This document shows positions 1 to 8,657 of a stretch of 64,000 bases of DNA, piece after piece. Position numbers and translations under genes: made by a program. How positions within the stretch are numbered: position 1 is the stretch's first letter; the number at the start of each line of letters is the position of its first letter. The DNA is taken from positions 36,976 to 100,975 of the forward strand of contig CAZYWZ010000006.1 of NCBI GenBank assembly GCA_964651705.1. Reading direction: 5' to 3'. The DNA is from JADLBR01 sp964651705 (GTDB lineage Bacteria; Verrucomicrobiota; Verrucomicrobiia; JADLBR01). Under the pieces are notes generated by a model. It did no database searches. It was given only the letters and a program-made list of their open reading frames with translations, and was not told the origin of the DNA.

Positions 1-144
1 CCGTTGCCCTCGTTGCCATGTAGCGGCGCCTCGTTCTCACGATGCGCAGTATTTCTCGTACTCATGGCGCAAGGTGGCGCCATTCCTATGGCAAGCACTG
101 CGGCTATAAGGGGGGAGGGGGTTTTAGCCGAAACTGGGTCCGGG

Positions 145-1188
145 CTACCCGACGCCCTCCCAAGCCGATCCCGGAAAATCCGCCCGGATAGCGGTGATGA
201 AATCACCCGCCAGCAGCTTCTTGGCCTTGCCGACGGCCTCGGACCACTCGCGCTGGTTATCGAATCGGGGTAATTCCACTTCCTGTGACGCCATGCGCCG
301 CGACGAGAAGTACCGGTCCAGCGCGGTCTTCAATTCAGCGTACTCCCAATCGGATTGCCGGAGCCGGTAGGCGGCGAGCCATTGGAGCCTGAGGGCTCGG
401 GCTCGTCTGCCTCTCCGCGAGTCTGGGTGGTGTTTCTTCACCCACGAGGCGAATGCCTTTCCCAGGGTCTCCCCGGGCGCGGACCAGTCCACGAGGAACT
501 CATGGTGACGGAGGCTCGGAACAACGCCGAGGAGGTCGTAGTAGCTGACTGGGTGTTTCGTGATGTCCAGGATCGGTTGCTTAACCGGGAGCGGGAATGC
601 CGTGCGGGCATCCAGATAACCGTCGCCGGCCGAGCGGAGTATTTCCATGAAGGGATCCGGGAACCTGTCAAACAGGACGGCGACACGCGCCAGTCTCTTT
701 TTCTTTATGCGATCGGGCAGGATGGCCTCGAGGTACCTTAGCACGACGGCGCGCGATTCGGGGTCCGGCAGGCGGTCGAATGCCCTAGCGATCGCACCAC
801 TGACGGTTAGCTGGATCCACTTCAGGTTGGGCATGGCACTAATCACACCTGCCCCCAAGGCCGCCAAACGTCCCGGGGCATGTTTGCCGCTTTGGTGGAA
901 CGCAACCCATCGCCCGAATGGAGACGTTTTGGAGAACGCCACCAGCCCGGCCTCTCGCAGATGCTTTAGTGGGGGCAGATTAGGATGGTCAGTGAGGGCA
1001 GACCTGAGGTTCTGCCGGTGCCACTCCTCGATGTCCCGCCTGTACTCGCTTGACAGCGCGTACTCGTACTCGGACGCAAGCAGGACGTACTTGTCGGGGA
1101 GGGTGCGAAAATCCCACTCCTCCGGGGGCAGCGGCAGCCCGCACGCGAGGGGCGGCATCCGCTGCTTTGGGGCCCGCTTCTTGGCCAT
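145..1188 (-). CDS. Hypothetical protein next to integrase (possible element cargo)
   Basis: I do not recognise a domain. The protein is about 347 residues, basic and soluble, without signal peptide or membrane segment. Near the N-terminus it has a Trp-Asp-Phe-Arg stretch followed by a Tyr/Glu-rich helix (SEYEYALSSEYRRD). The start is uncertain: ATG at 1188 is given, and an in-frame GTG at 1215 would add nine residues. Neither has a clear ribosome binding site. It follows the tyrosine recombinase on the same strand after a gap of under 50 bp, so it is probably co-transcribed with it. That suggests cargo or an accessory factor of an integrated element, which is inference from position only. 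Confidence 0.6.
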   Translation of the reverse strand: MAKKRAPKQRMPPLACGLPLPPEEWDFRTLPDKYVLLASEYEYALSSEYRRDIEEWHRQNLRSALTDHPNLPPLKHLREAGLVAFSKTSPFGRWVAFHQSGKHAPGRLAALGAGVISAMPNLKWIQLTVSGAIARAFDRLPDPESRAVVLRYLEAILPDRIKKKRLARVAVLFDRFPDPFMEILRSAGDGYLDARTAFPLPVKQPILDITKHPVSYYDLLGVVPSLRHHEFLVDWSAPGETLGKAFASWVKKHHPDSRRGRRARALRLQWLAAYRLRQSDWEYAELKTALDRYFSSRRMASQEVELPRFDNQREWSEAVGKAKKLLAGDFITAIRADFPGSAWEGVG

Positions 1189-1235
1189 GGGACGATGCTG
1201 GGCACTATCGGGCACTGGCGCAACACCAAGCGGAC

Positions 1236-2453
1236 TCAGGTGACAATCGGGTCGTCGCCCCCGAAGTTGACCTTGGCGATCATCTCGCGCTCATGTTGAG
1301 CGCGGACGTGCGAGTATGTTTTCAGCAGCAGTGCTCCATGGTCCTTATGCCCGAGCCACTCGGCGACCGTGCGCACGTCGATACTGGCCTCGAGGCATGT
1401 GGTGCCGAACATCGCGCGCAGGGCATGGTGGGTGAAACGGGGTGCGCCGAGCCTTGCGCATGCCGCGTCGATGGACCCTTGGGCTGCGGCGATTTTGAAG
1501 AGGGGTGAGGTTGGCGTTATGTCGTCGCGTTCGCTCCGCATGCGTTCAAGCAGCGCGCGCATCTCGGAGAACATTGGCACAACCCGCGAGTCTCCGGTCT
1601 TCGTCTTCCTAAGGGTGATGTTGGCGCGGTCGAAATCCACGTCGGCCCATGTGGCGTTGGCGGCCTCGCTCTTCCTGGCCCCGCTGTAGGCAATGAAGCT
1701 CAAGAAGTCGGCAGCCTCCCGGGCATCTGCGGTGCCGGCAGATCGGATCTCGGCAATAACGCTGCTGAACTCGTTCCTTGTCGGCACATGGGCCGGCCCG
1801 CGCTCTGCCCGCTGGCGCCGGGCGGCCCTCAGCACTTGGGCGGCCAGCCTCCGGACGGCACCATCCCGCGCAGGATTGGCGTGCAGGTGTCCCGCCTCGA
1901 ACGCGACATCGAGCACCAGCCTCACCGCGTCCAAGGCGCACTTGAGCGTGGTGAGGCTCGCGCCGGTTGAATTTCGGGCTGGGGACTTTGCTCCCTTCGG
2001 CACGTAGGGCACGGCGGACTCCCTGAAGCGGCGGAACCATGCGCACACCGAGTCGGGCGTGATCCGGCGTACGCCGAGATCCTCGATCCCAGGCCAACTG
2101 CGCAGCACGAGCTTGAGCCCGGCCTCGCGATACGCCTTCGTGTTGGGGCGGACGACGGATGACTTGAGGCGCCGCCGGTATTCGGCCAAGGCCTGCCCGA
2201 ACGTCATCTTTTTTCCCGCGGACACGGCGGGACCGGTCGTGCGCTCGCGCTGGGCCGCCTCGACGTGCGGCTTCATGCGATTGCGGGCCACGGACATCAG
2301 GGTTGTTCGTAGGCTGGTCCATTTCTCCTTGCCGCGGGCAAAGGTGCGCACATAATACCTCCCGTTCTTGTGGCGATAGAGAAACTGCACCTGAGTCGGC
2401 GTCCAGTCCGGATCCTTGGGAACACCGGGTTTCGGGTTTTTTCGTGCGGCCAT
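1236..2453 (-). CDS. Tyrosine recombinase (phage-type integrase)
   Basis: Site-specific recombinase of the lambda-integrase family, 405 aa, the usual length for a two-domain tyrosine integrase. An N-terminal core-binding SAM-like domain lies at about 85-205. In the catalytic domain (about 225-395) all conserved residues are visible: Arg in SGARKSEAAN, Lys in LRKTKTGDSR, HxxR in HHALRA, His in WLGHKDHG and the nucleophile Tyr in KTYSHV. It should therefore be active. The start codon lies 94 bp from a tRNA-Leu gene, the classic location for an integrating element. Two direct copies of an 11-bp motif sit just upstream of the start and could be arm or operator sites. The family is certain; the specificity is not. 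Confidence 0.93.
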   Translation of the reverse strand: MAARKNPKPGVPKDPDWTPTQVQFLYRHKNGRYYVRTFARGKEKWTSLRTTLMSVARNRMKPHVEAAQRERTTGPAVSAGKKMTFGQALAEYRRRLKSSVVRPNTKAYREAGLKLVLRSWPGIEDLGVRRITPDSVCAWFRRFRESAVPYVPKGAKSPARNSTGASLTTLKCALDAVRLVLDVAFEAGHLHANPARDGAVRRLAAQVLRAARRQRAERGPAHVPTRNEFSSVIAEIRSAGTADAREAADFLSFIAYSGARKSEAANATWADVDFDRANITLRKTKTGDSRVVPMFSEMRALLERMRSERDDITPTSPLFKIAAAQGSIDAACARLGAPRFTHHALRAMFGTTCLEASIDVRTVAEWLGHKDHGALLLKTYSHVRAQHEREMIAKVNFGGDDPIVT

Positions 2454-2459
2454 GGTAGT

Positions 2460-2483
2460 GACCGTATAAACCGACCGTATAAA
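2460..2483. repeat. Direct repeat upstream of the integrase start
   Basis: GACCGTATAAA occurs twice with a 13-bp period (2460-2470 and 2473-2483), beginning 7 bp from the integrase start codon. The motif is AT-richer than its surroundings. Position and periodicity suggest integrase arm-type sites or an autoregulatory operator overlapping the integrase promoter. No binding data exist here. Confidence 0.5.
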
Positions 2484-2546
2484 GTTTCAAGCGGTTGTTT
2501 TTGCTATCGTCGTAAGTCACTTTTTTAGAGACAGTTGCTGATTTAG

Positions 2547-2628
2547 GCCCGAGTGGCGGAATGGCAGACGCGCTCGACTCAAAATCGAGTGCCCAAAAGG
2601 CATGTGGGTTCGAGTCCCTCCTCGGGCA
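2547..2628 (+). tRNA. tRNA-Leu (anticodon CAA)
   Basis: Class II tRNA of 82 nt. The acceptor stem GCCCGAG pairs with CTCGGGC, the discriminator is A and CCA is not encoded. The anticodon stem is CTCGA/TCGAG around the loop CTCAAAA, giving anticodon CAA for UUG codons. A long variable arm (TGCC/GGCA) and the T-loop TTCGAGT are present; the T-stem has one U-U mismatch. It is intact although an integrase gene lies on its 5' side. Confidence 0.95.
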
Positions 2629-2671
2629 GTTGATCGCGGGCTGGCGCCCGGGGACTTCGGAGAGAGAAAAC

Positions 2672-3850
2672 ATGCTGATTCAGGGCCATAAGCGATTCAA
2701 GGGGGAACCGTACGCCGGGGTGCAAGAGCTGCGGGATTTCGTGGCCGATCACCGGGACGTGATCCTGGGCAAGCCGACGGTGTTGCTGGAGCCGGGGGAG
2801 TTGGAGAAGCTGGGGTGTTTTGAGAGGACGCCAGATTTCGTGGCGATCGACGTGGTGTCGCGTCACTGGGCGGTGGTGGTGATCGAGCCGCGCGGGCTGT
2901 TGCCCGAGAGCCTGGCATTTCGCTCGCTGGTGAAGCAGGAGCAGATCGCGCGGCGCTCGGGGACGAGGCAGAGCATCTCGGATCTGATCATCGGGCAGGT
3001 GAAGACGCGCCCGGCGGTGCTGAAGAATTTCGAGGCGGCGGGGGTGCACGCGATCGACGTGCGGGAGACGCTGGGCGAGGTGTTTGCGCAGGATCCGTAT
3101 TTTGACCTGATCGCGGAAGAGCCGAGCGACGCGGCGCTGGAGGCGATCACGTCGGCGGCGCCGTCATTTCGGGTCTGGGTGGTGAGAAAATTTGTTCAAG
3201 AGGGTGCGCGTGAGAACGTGATTTACGAGGTGCCCGAGGCCCCGCGCACAAGCGGGAGGATCCCGCATCGAGACGTGCCGCCGGCCGCCCGGGAGGCGGC
3301 GCCCGCGCTCCCGATGGCCGTGGCGCTGGTGCCAGCGAAATCCGAGCCGCCGCCCGTACCGGTGGCGCCTCCTCCTCCGCCGCCTGTCCTCCCGGAATCG
3401 CCGCCGCCGGCCGCCCCGATTCCGGTGCCGGTCGCGCCGCCTGCGGCCGAGCCGCCCGTCCCCCCGCCGGCTGTTGTGGAGAAAGAGCGCCCGGCCGCAT
3501 TGCGGAAATCGGAACCACTGGACCGGAGGATAGGGTTTGCCGCGCCGGGGCCCGCGGAACCCGCCTACCTCCAGGTTGCCGACGATGAGAATGAGGTCTC
3601 GCTGGAGGCTCTCGTCAAGCGAGGGTTCCTCCGGGCCGGGGAAAGGCTGATCAAGCGGTATCGCTGGGCGACGGGCGAGATCTCTCAGTTCGAGGGCGTC
3701 GTGGCTCCCGATGGGACATTCCAGGCCCGCGAGGTGAAGAATCCGCCCCAAGATAGCCAGGGACGACCCGAAGACGGGATGTGGCGGACCGAGGCGGGAG
3801 TCACCCTGGCCGACCTCAAGCAGAAGTACCTGCAAGAGGGCGCGCGCTGA
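2672..3850 (+). CDS. Nuclease-fold-like protein with proline-rich linker and RAMA-like C-terminus
   Basis: 392 aa starting at an ATG preceded by GGAGAGA. The N-terminal region (about 1-190) includes a segment with the pattern PDFVAIDV ... WAVVVIEPRG. This resembles the central strands of PD-(D/E)xK-like nuclease folds, but a catalytic acid-lysine pair is not clearly readable. A long linker of Pro, Val and Ala (about 225-300) follows. The last 80 residues (SLEALVKRGFLRAGERLI, then a short beta-rich tail) resemble the RAMA domain found on some restriction methylases. A role in DNA binding or modification sensing is inference. The gene lies just downstream of tRNA-Leu and could be tied to the integration site. 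Confidence 0.65.
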   Translation: MLIQGHKRFKGEPYAGVQELRDFVADHRDVILGKPTVLLEPGELEKLGCFERTPDFVAIDVVSRHWAVVVIEPRGLLPESLAFRSLVKQEQIARRSGTRQSISDLIIGQVKTRPAVLKNFEAAGVHAIDVRETLGEVFAQDPYFDLIAEEPSDAALEAITSAAPSFRVWVVRKFVQEGARENVIYEVPEAPRTSGRIPHRDVPPAAREAAPALPMAVALVPAKSEPPPVPVAPPPPPPVLPESPPPAAPIPVPVAPPAAEPPVPPPAVVEKERPAALRKSEPLDRRIGFAAPGPAEPAYLQVADDENEVSLEALVKRGFLRAGERLIKRYRWATGEISQFEGVVAPDGTFQAREVKNPPQDSQGRPEDGMWRTEAGVTLADLKQKYLQEGAR

Positions 3851-3884
3851 CCTGCTCGGCCGTGCACCAGCGGGGCGGAAAAGG

Positions 3885-4103
3885 GTAGGCTGCGCCTGGG
3901 CGCACGCGGCCGAATCGACCGTCCGCGTGCGCCACGGCGCAGCCTACATCGCGACCCGATTTTCGAGTCAGTCAGACATCATGCCCCGCAGGCGGTGCAC
4001 CGCCGTGGGTGAAAATGTAGCCCCTCCGGCCACGGAGGGGCCACGCGGCGGGGTCCACGGCCTCACGGCCGTGGCTACACCTGGAATTTTCGAGTCAGTC
4101 AGG
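3885..4103. repeat. GTAG-cassette repeat array A (two cassettes)
   Basis: First cassette at 3885-3947: GTAGGCTGCGCC begins a long palindrome that closes with GGCGCAGCCTAC. Then comes the linker with TTTTCGAGTCAG, ATGCCCCGC/GCGG and GTGAAAAT. The second cassette at 4017-4078 pairs GTAGCCCCTCCGG/GGAGGGGC with CCACGGCC/GGCCGTGGCTAC. The array closes with another TTTTCGAGTCAG. The same parts recur at eight or more places in the window. The adjoining 4104-4307 stretch holds no gene or repeat that I can support. Confidence 0.85.
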
Positions 4104-4307
4104 AATCCGGCCGGGCGACGGCGGCCGCAGGCGGGCGCCCCGGGGGCATGAGGGCAGATTCGATGCCGTTAGGGGATCTCATAATGTGACGCGATCCTTG
4201 ATAAGGCGAATTGGGGCATTAGGCTGGTTTTGGTGTGGGTGCTGACGCGCGCTGGCCTCGACCGATCGGAGATGAAATTGGGCGCGGGATAGGTTAGGTT
4301 ATAAGCA

Positions 4308-4748
4308 ATGGTGAGGGCGATCGAGACAATGCTTGGGGAGAACGCCGACGGGCTGGCGCGGGCGTGGCGGGAGCGTCTGGAGCGGGAGCCGGCGGTGCTG
4401 GGGGCGTTGTCGGGTCCGATAGATGACGGCCTGCTGCTCGCGCTGGTGGAGGAATTTGTTCGGGCGATGTGCCGGCAGGATCCTCCGGAAATGGGACCGC
4501 TATTGCCGGAGCGGACGTCGGCGGTCTCCGTCTTCGTCGATCCGCGCGATGATGCGGCGCTGTGGTTGGAGATTCTCTCGGCGGGCCGTTCCGTGATCGA
4601 GTCATTCCTCATGGACAGCGTGGTTCCGGCATTTCGTCTGGAGCCGGATGCGTGCGAGGCGCTGCTGGACGAGTTGGAGAGGGCGTTTCACATGGTGGCG
4701 CACCGGCGTCTCCAGGTGCTCTGCGAGTGCTGCCTGACGCCGCGGTGA
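4308..4748 (+). CDS. Hypothetical protein, possible RsbR-N-like globin-fold sensor domain
   Basis: 146 aa, mostly helical and acidic, with no signal peptide. The sequence is a string of amphipathic helices (ETMLGENADGLARAWRERL near the start) that loosely resembles the globin-like N-terminal domains of RsbR/RsbRD stressosome proteins and some histidine kinases. This is weak pattern recognition. No SD sequence is visible before the ATG. It ends 7 bp before the acetyl-CoA hydrolase/GNAT gene and is likely co-transcribed with it, but no functional link can be read. Confidence 0.6.
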   Translation: MVRAIETMLGENADGLARAWRERLEREPAVLGALSGPIDDGLLLALVEEFVRAMCRQDPPEMGPLLPERTSAVSVFVDPRDDAALWLEILSAGRSVIESFLMDSVVPAFRLEPDACEALLDELERAFHMVAHRRLQVLCECCLTPR

Positions 4749-4755
4749 GCCGTTG

Positions 4756-6612
4756 ATGGGCGCGACATCTCGACTCACGGAATCCCGGTGGCGGGAGCTG
4801 GTGCGGCCCGGGGACCGCATATTCATCGGATCGGGGGCGGGCTGTCCGCACGGGCTGGTCCGGTCCCTGCTCGAATCCGGTTCCGTGCTCCAGGATGTCG
4901 AGGTCGTGCACATCATGACGCTGGGGCCGACGCCATGGTGCGACCCGAAGTGGTCGGACGTGCTCCGGGTCAACTCGTTCTTTCTCGGTCCCGGATCGCG
5001 GGAGGCGGTGGTCGAGGGGCGGGCGGATTACACGCCGTGCTTTCTGTCCGAGGTGCCGCACCTGTTCTCCGAGGGGGTGATCCCGATCGATCTGGCCCTG
5101 ATCTCTGTCTCGCCGCCGGACCGGTCGGGATTTTGCAGTTTTGGGGTGAGCGTGGACGTGGTGGCTGGGGCGTGCCGCAACGCGGAACGGGTGGTGGCGC
5201 AGATCAATCCCCGCATGCCAAGGACGCGCGGGGGACAGGGCATCCGGCTCGATGCCCTCGCGGCTTCGATCGAACTGGATGAGGAACTCCCGGAGCTCGA
5301 GGCGACGCCGGTGGACGGGGTGGCGGAACGGATCGGGCGGTACGTGGCACAGCTCATCGAGGATGGCAGCACCTTGCAACTGGGGATCGGGACGCTGCCG
5401 CACGCGATCCTCAAGTCCCTATCCGGCCACCGGGGGCTGGGCCTTCACACCGAGATGATGAGCGACGGGGTGATGCAATGCATGAAGTCCGGGGTGATCG
5501 ACAATTCGCGCAAGGTCTCGCACCCCGGCAAGGGGGTGGTCTCCTTCTGCATGGGCGGGCGCGCGCTGTACGATTTCGTCCACGAGAATGACGACCTCGA
5601 GTTCCTCCCCAGCGAGTACGTGAACAATCCGATCCACATCGCGCGCAACGACGGGATGGTCTCGGTGAACAGCGCGCTGGAGGTGGATTTGACGGGACAG
5701 GTTGCGGCGGACTCGGTGGGGTGGCGTTTTTACAGCGGGATCGGGGGGCAGGTGGATTTCGTTCGGGGCGCGGCCATGAGCCGCGGGGGGCGGCCCATCA
5801 TCGCGCTCCCGGCCACGGCGATGGGGGGGAAGGCATCGCGGATCGTGTCCCGGCTGGGTGAGGGCGCTGGCGTCGTGACGAGCCGTGGGGACGTGCACTA
5901 TGTCGTGACCGAATACGGGGTGGCGACGCTGAGGGGCAGGAGCGTGCGGGAGCGGGCCCTCGAACTGATCCAGGTGGCCCATCCGGATTTCCGGGAGGGT
6001 CTGCTCGAGGACGCGCATCGCCATGGCCTGTTGCCCTCGTACGAGCGCGTTGCGCCAACCACGCCGGAGGACATCGGGGGGGTGGAGTCCTCGGTGTTCG
6101 TTTCGGGAGGCGCCCGGTACACCCTGCGGCCATTGCATCCCTCGGACGAGCGGCGGCTCCAGGAGTTTTTCTACTCCCACACCCCGGAGACCATCGTCCA
6201 ACGATACGGCCATCCGGTCAAGCGGATGGGAAAGCAGCGGGCACACGAATTGGTGAGCGTGGACCAGAGGAAGGATCTGGCGCTCGCCGTGTTCGAGGTG
6301 CAGGGGCCGAGGCAGGTGATCCACGCGGTCGGCAGGTACTTCCAGGACGAGGGAGGCAAGACCGCCGAGGTGGCATTTGTCGTGGGGGAGGGGGTGCGGC
6401 GCCGGGGATTGGCCAGCCGGTTGCTGGATGCGATGGCGGGGGTCGGGCGGGCGCGGGGGTTGGCGGGGCTCTGGGCGCTGGTGCTTGCCGACAACCAGGC
6501 GATGCTGAATCTATTCCGGAAGGCGGGGGCGACCGTCAAGCGCTCGGGCGAGCCCAACATGATGCGGGTGGATCTGCCCCTGCGGGTGGGACGGGGCAAG
6601 TCGCGGCGTTGA
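4756..6612 (+). CDS. Acetyl-CoA hydrolase/transferase fused to GNAT acetyltransferase
   Basis: About 618 aa in two parts. Residues 1-430 form an acetyl-CoA hydrolase/CoA-transferase (4-hydroxybutyrate CoA-transferase type): an early GSGAGCPHGLVRSL nucleotide-binding-like segment, then QLGIGTLPHAI, LHTEMMSDGV and the family's C-terminal VVTEYGVATLRG motif. Residues 450-610 form a GNAT domain with YTLRPLHPSDERRLQEFF and the acetyl-CoA loop GEGVRRRGLASRLL. This fusion is a known architecture. It presumably couples CoA-ester turnover to protein or small-molecule acetylation, but the substrate is unknown. ATG 4756 is used; a TTG lies directly before it. The pot operon starts 55 bp downstream on the same strand. 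Confidence 0.88.
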   Translation: MGATSRLTESRWRELVRPGDRIFIGSGAGCPHGLVRSLLESGSVLQDVEVVHIMTLGPTPWCDPKWSDVLRVNSFFLGPGSREAVVEGRADYTPCFLSEVPHLFSEGVIPIDLALISVSPPDRSGFCSFGVSVDVVAGACRNAERVVAQINPRMPRTRGGQGIRLDALAASIELDEELPELEATPVDGVAERIGRYVAQLIEDGSTLQLGIGTLPHAILKSLSGHRGLGLHTEMMSDGVMQCMKSGVIDNSRKVSHPGKGVVSFCMGGRALYDFVHENDDLEFLPSEYVNNPIHIARNDGMVSVNSALEVDLTGQVAADSVGWRFYSGIGGQVDFVRGAAMSRGGRPIIALPATAMGGKASRIVSRLGEGAGVVTSRGDVHYVVTEYGVATLRGRSVRERALELIQVAHPDFREGLLEDAHRHGLLPSYERVAPTTPEDIGGVESSVFVSGGARYTLRPLHPSDERRLQEFFYSHTPETIVQRYGHPVKRMGKQRAHELVSVDQRKDLALAVFEVQGPRQVIHAVGRYFQDEGGKTAEVAFVVGEGVRRRGLASRLLDAMAGVGRARGLAGLWALVLADNQAMLNLFRKAGATVKRSGEPNMMRVDLPLRVGRGKSRR

Positions 6613-6667
6613 CTCCCGGGCCACATGGCCACACGCTGGCGCGGCCAGCGGGCATCGTGACACGGCA

Positions 6668-7780
6668 ATGGAAGGTTTCTTTAGGCTCGAGGGAATCCGC
6701 AAGGCGTTTGGCGGTCGCGAGGCGGTGACGGGCGTGACGCTCGATCTCCGGCGCGGGGAGGTGTTCTCCCTTCTCGGGCCCAGCGGCTGCGGCAAGACAA
6801 CGCTGCTGCGTATCGCGGCGGGCCTGGAGGCGCCGGACTCGGGACGGGTCTTTCTCGATGGGCATGACATCACGGCGCAACCCCCGGAACGGCGGCGGAT
6901 CAACACCGTTTTTCAGAGCTATGCACTTTTCCCGCACATGACGGTCAGGGAGAACATCGCCTTCGGGCCACGGGTGGCGGGGAGGCGTGGGCCCGAGGTG
7001 GGGGCCGAGGTCGACAGGATGCTCGGGCTCGTGGGTCTGGAGGGCCACGCCGATGCGCGTCCGAAACAGATGAGTGGCGGGGAACGACAGCGGGTCGCGC
7101 TGGCGCGGGCGCTGATCAATCGGCCGGAGGTGCTGCTCCTCGACGAGCCGCTCGCGGCGCTCGACCGCAAGCTGCGCCAGCGCATGCTGCTCGAGCTGGA
7201 CCGGATCCACGAGGAGGTCGGGATCACGTTCCTGTACGTGACCCACGACCAGGAGGAGGCCATGAGCCTCAGCGACCGGATCGCGGTGATGAGCGCCGGG
7301 CGCGTCGAGCAAGTCGGTGCCCCGGGGGAGGTGTACGAGCGCCCGGCCTCGCGCTTCGTCGCCGAGTTCATCGGCGACACGAATCTGGTCGAGGCCACCG
7401 TGGGCGCCGATGCCCCCGGCGGCTTCGTTCGCCTGGACAGCTTTTCTCTGGGCGAGGTCTTTGCCTCGGAAGGGCGGGGCAGGTCGCGCGGGGAGCGGGT
7501 GTTGTTGAGCGTGCGGCCCGAGAAGTTGCATGTCTCGCGGGAGCGGCCGAACGGGGGAGAGGGGCGAAACGTGCGGCGGGGCAAGGTCGAGGACGTCAGC
7601 TATCTTGGCGCCGAGACGAGGTACTGGGTGCGGGTGGGATCCCTGAGGCTGGCCGTCGTCGAGCAGAACGCCCGATTTCAGAGCGGGGGCCGGGCGCCCA
7701 CCTGGGATGAGGATGTGTGGGTGGGATGGCATGCCGACGACGTCGTGGTGATCCCCGGCGGGCGGGGCGCCGGGACCTGA
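6668..7780 (+). CDS. potA: Spermidine/putrescine ABC transporter ATP-binding protein
   Basis: 370 aa, normal PotA length. Walker A GPSGCGKT is at about 38-45, the ABC signature MSGGERQ at 135-141, Walker B LLLDEP at 156-161, and a Q-loop QSYALFPH follows the usual spacing. A C-terminal TOBE domain (about 280-360) marks the spermidine/putrescine-iron-sulfate group of importers. It is the first gene of a potABCD operon, with potB starting 16 bp downstream. It energises import across the inner membrane. Polyamine specificity rests mostly on the operon and the PotD-like binding protein. Confidence 0.92.
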   Translation: MEGFFRLEGIRKAFGGREAVTGVTLDLRRGEVFSLLGPSGCGKTTLLRIAAGLEAPDSGRVFLDGHDITAQPPERRRINTVFQSYALFPHMTVRENIAFGPRVAGRRGPEVGAEVDRMLGLVGLEGHADARPKQMSGGERQRVALARALINRPEVLLLDEPLAALDRKLRQRMLLELDRIHEEVGITFLYVTHDQEEAMSLSDRIAVMSAGRVEQVGAPGEVYERPASRFVAEFIGDTNLVEATVGADAPGGFVRLDSFSLGEVFASEGRGRSRGERVLLSVRPEKLHVSRERPNGGEGRNVRRGKVEDVSYLGAETRYWVRVGSLRLAVVEQNARFQSGGRAPTWDEDVWVGWHADDVVVIPGGRGAGT

Positions 7781-7796
7781 GGAGCGGGGGGAAGGC

Positions 7797-8657
7797 GTGC
7801 GCCCGCGGAAGCTTGCAGCCGAGTGGCTTTTGAGTGGCCCGAGCGTCGCGTGGCTCGCGATCTTCTTCGTGGCGCCGACGATCATGGTCTTCGCGATGGC
7901 GTTTCGCCCGGCCGATCCATACGGTGGCCTCGGGGACGGCTGGAGCCTGGAGGCCATGGGGGCACTGTTTCGCCGCACCCATCAGATCGCTCTCTGGCGC
8001 ACCCTGTGGATCAGCGCGCTGTCCACCATGGCATGCCTGATCATGGCGCTGCCGGTCGCCTACTGGATCGCCAGATTGCCGCGCCGCACGGGGGGCTGGG
8101 TCCTGGCGGTCATCATCGTCCCATTCTGGACAAATTTCCTGATCCGGATCTATGCGTGGAAGACCGTCCTTCACGTCGACGGCCCGCTCAAGCAGGCGCT
8201 GGTGGCCGTCGGCCTGGTCGACCCCGGCACCAGCCTTCTCTTCAACCCGGCGGCGGTCATCGTGGTGCTGGTCTACAACTACCTGCCTTTTGCGATACTT
8301 CCCCTCTATGCCGCGGCAGAACGGTTCGACTTTGGGCTCCTCGAGGCCGCCCGCGACCTCGGGGCGGGCCGCTGGCGGGCCCTCGCTTCCGTATTCGTGC
8401 CGGGGATCTCGCGCGGCGTGCTGACGGCATTCCTGGTCACCTTCATCCCGATGCTGGGATCCTATGCGATACCCGACATCGTGGGGGGAGCCTCGGCGGA
8501 GATGATCGGCAACAAGATCGCGCAGCGGGTATTCGCCGACCGGAATCTGCCGCTGGCCAGCGCGCTGGCGTCGGTGCTGGCATTGCTGGTGCTGCTGCCC
8601 GGGCTCGCGCTGATGTGCGCGCCGCGATCGCGCCCCGGGGCGGGGGAGGGGTCATGA
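7797..8657 (+). CDS. potB: Spermidine/putrescine ABC transporter permease PotB
   Basis: 286 aa inner-membrane permease starting at GTG. The first membrane segment is near residues 15-32 and about six are readable. The binding-protein-dependent transport signature EAA loop is visible as LLEAARDLGAGRWRALASVFVPGI (first residue of the loop near 180). The typical PotB segment TNFLIRIYAW is present. The stop overlaps the potC start as ATGA, so translation is coupled. It works with PotC as the heterodimeric channel. Confidence 0.9.
   Translation: MRPRKLAAEWLLSGPSVAWLAIFFVAPTIMVFAMAFRPADPYGGLGDGWSLEAMGALFRRTHQIALWRTLWISALSTMACLIMALPVAYWIARLPRRTGGWVLAVIIVPFWTNFLIRIYAWKTVLHVDGPLKQALVAVGLVDPGTSLLFNPAAVIVVLVYNYLPFAILPLYAAAERFDFGLLEAARDLGAGRWRALASVFVPGISRGVLTAFLVTFIPMLGSYAIPDIVGGASAEMIGNKIAQRVFADRNLPLASALASVLALLVLLPGLALMCAPRSRPGAGEGS

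Noticed and set aside
4..273. Short plus-strand frame at the window start
   Set aside because: It overlaps the antisense end of a longer minus-strand gene and shows no motif or ribosome binding site.
2561..2671. Start of the nuclease-like gene inside tRNA-Leu
   Set aside because: The frame is open through the tRNA by chance. ATG 2672 has GGAGAGA upstream and begins the plausible protein.
3885..4103. Repeat arrays as a CRISPR
   Set aside because: The repeats are few, palindromic cassettes vary in length, there are no regular spacers and no cas gene.
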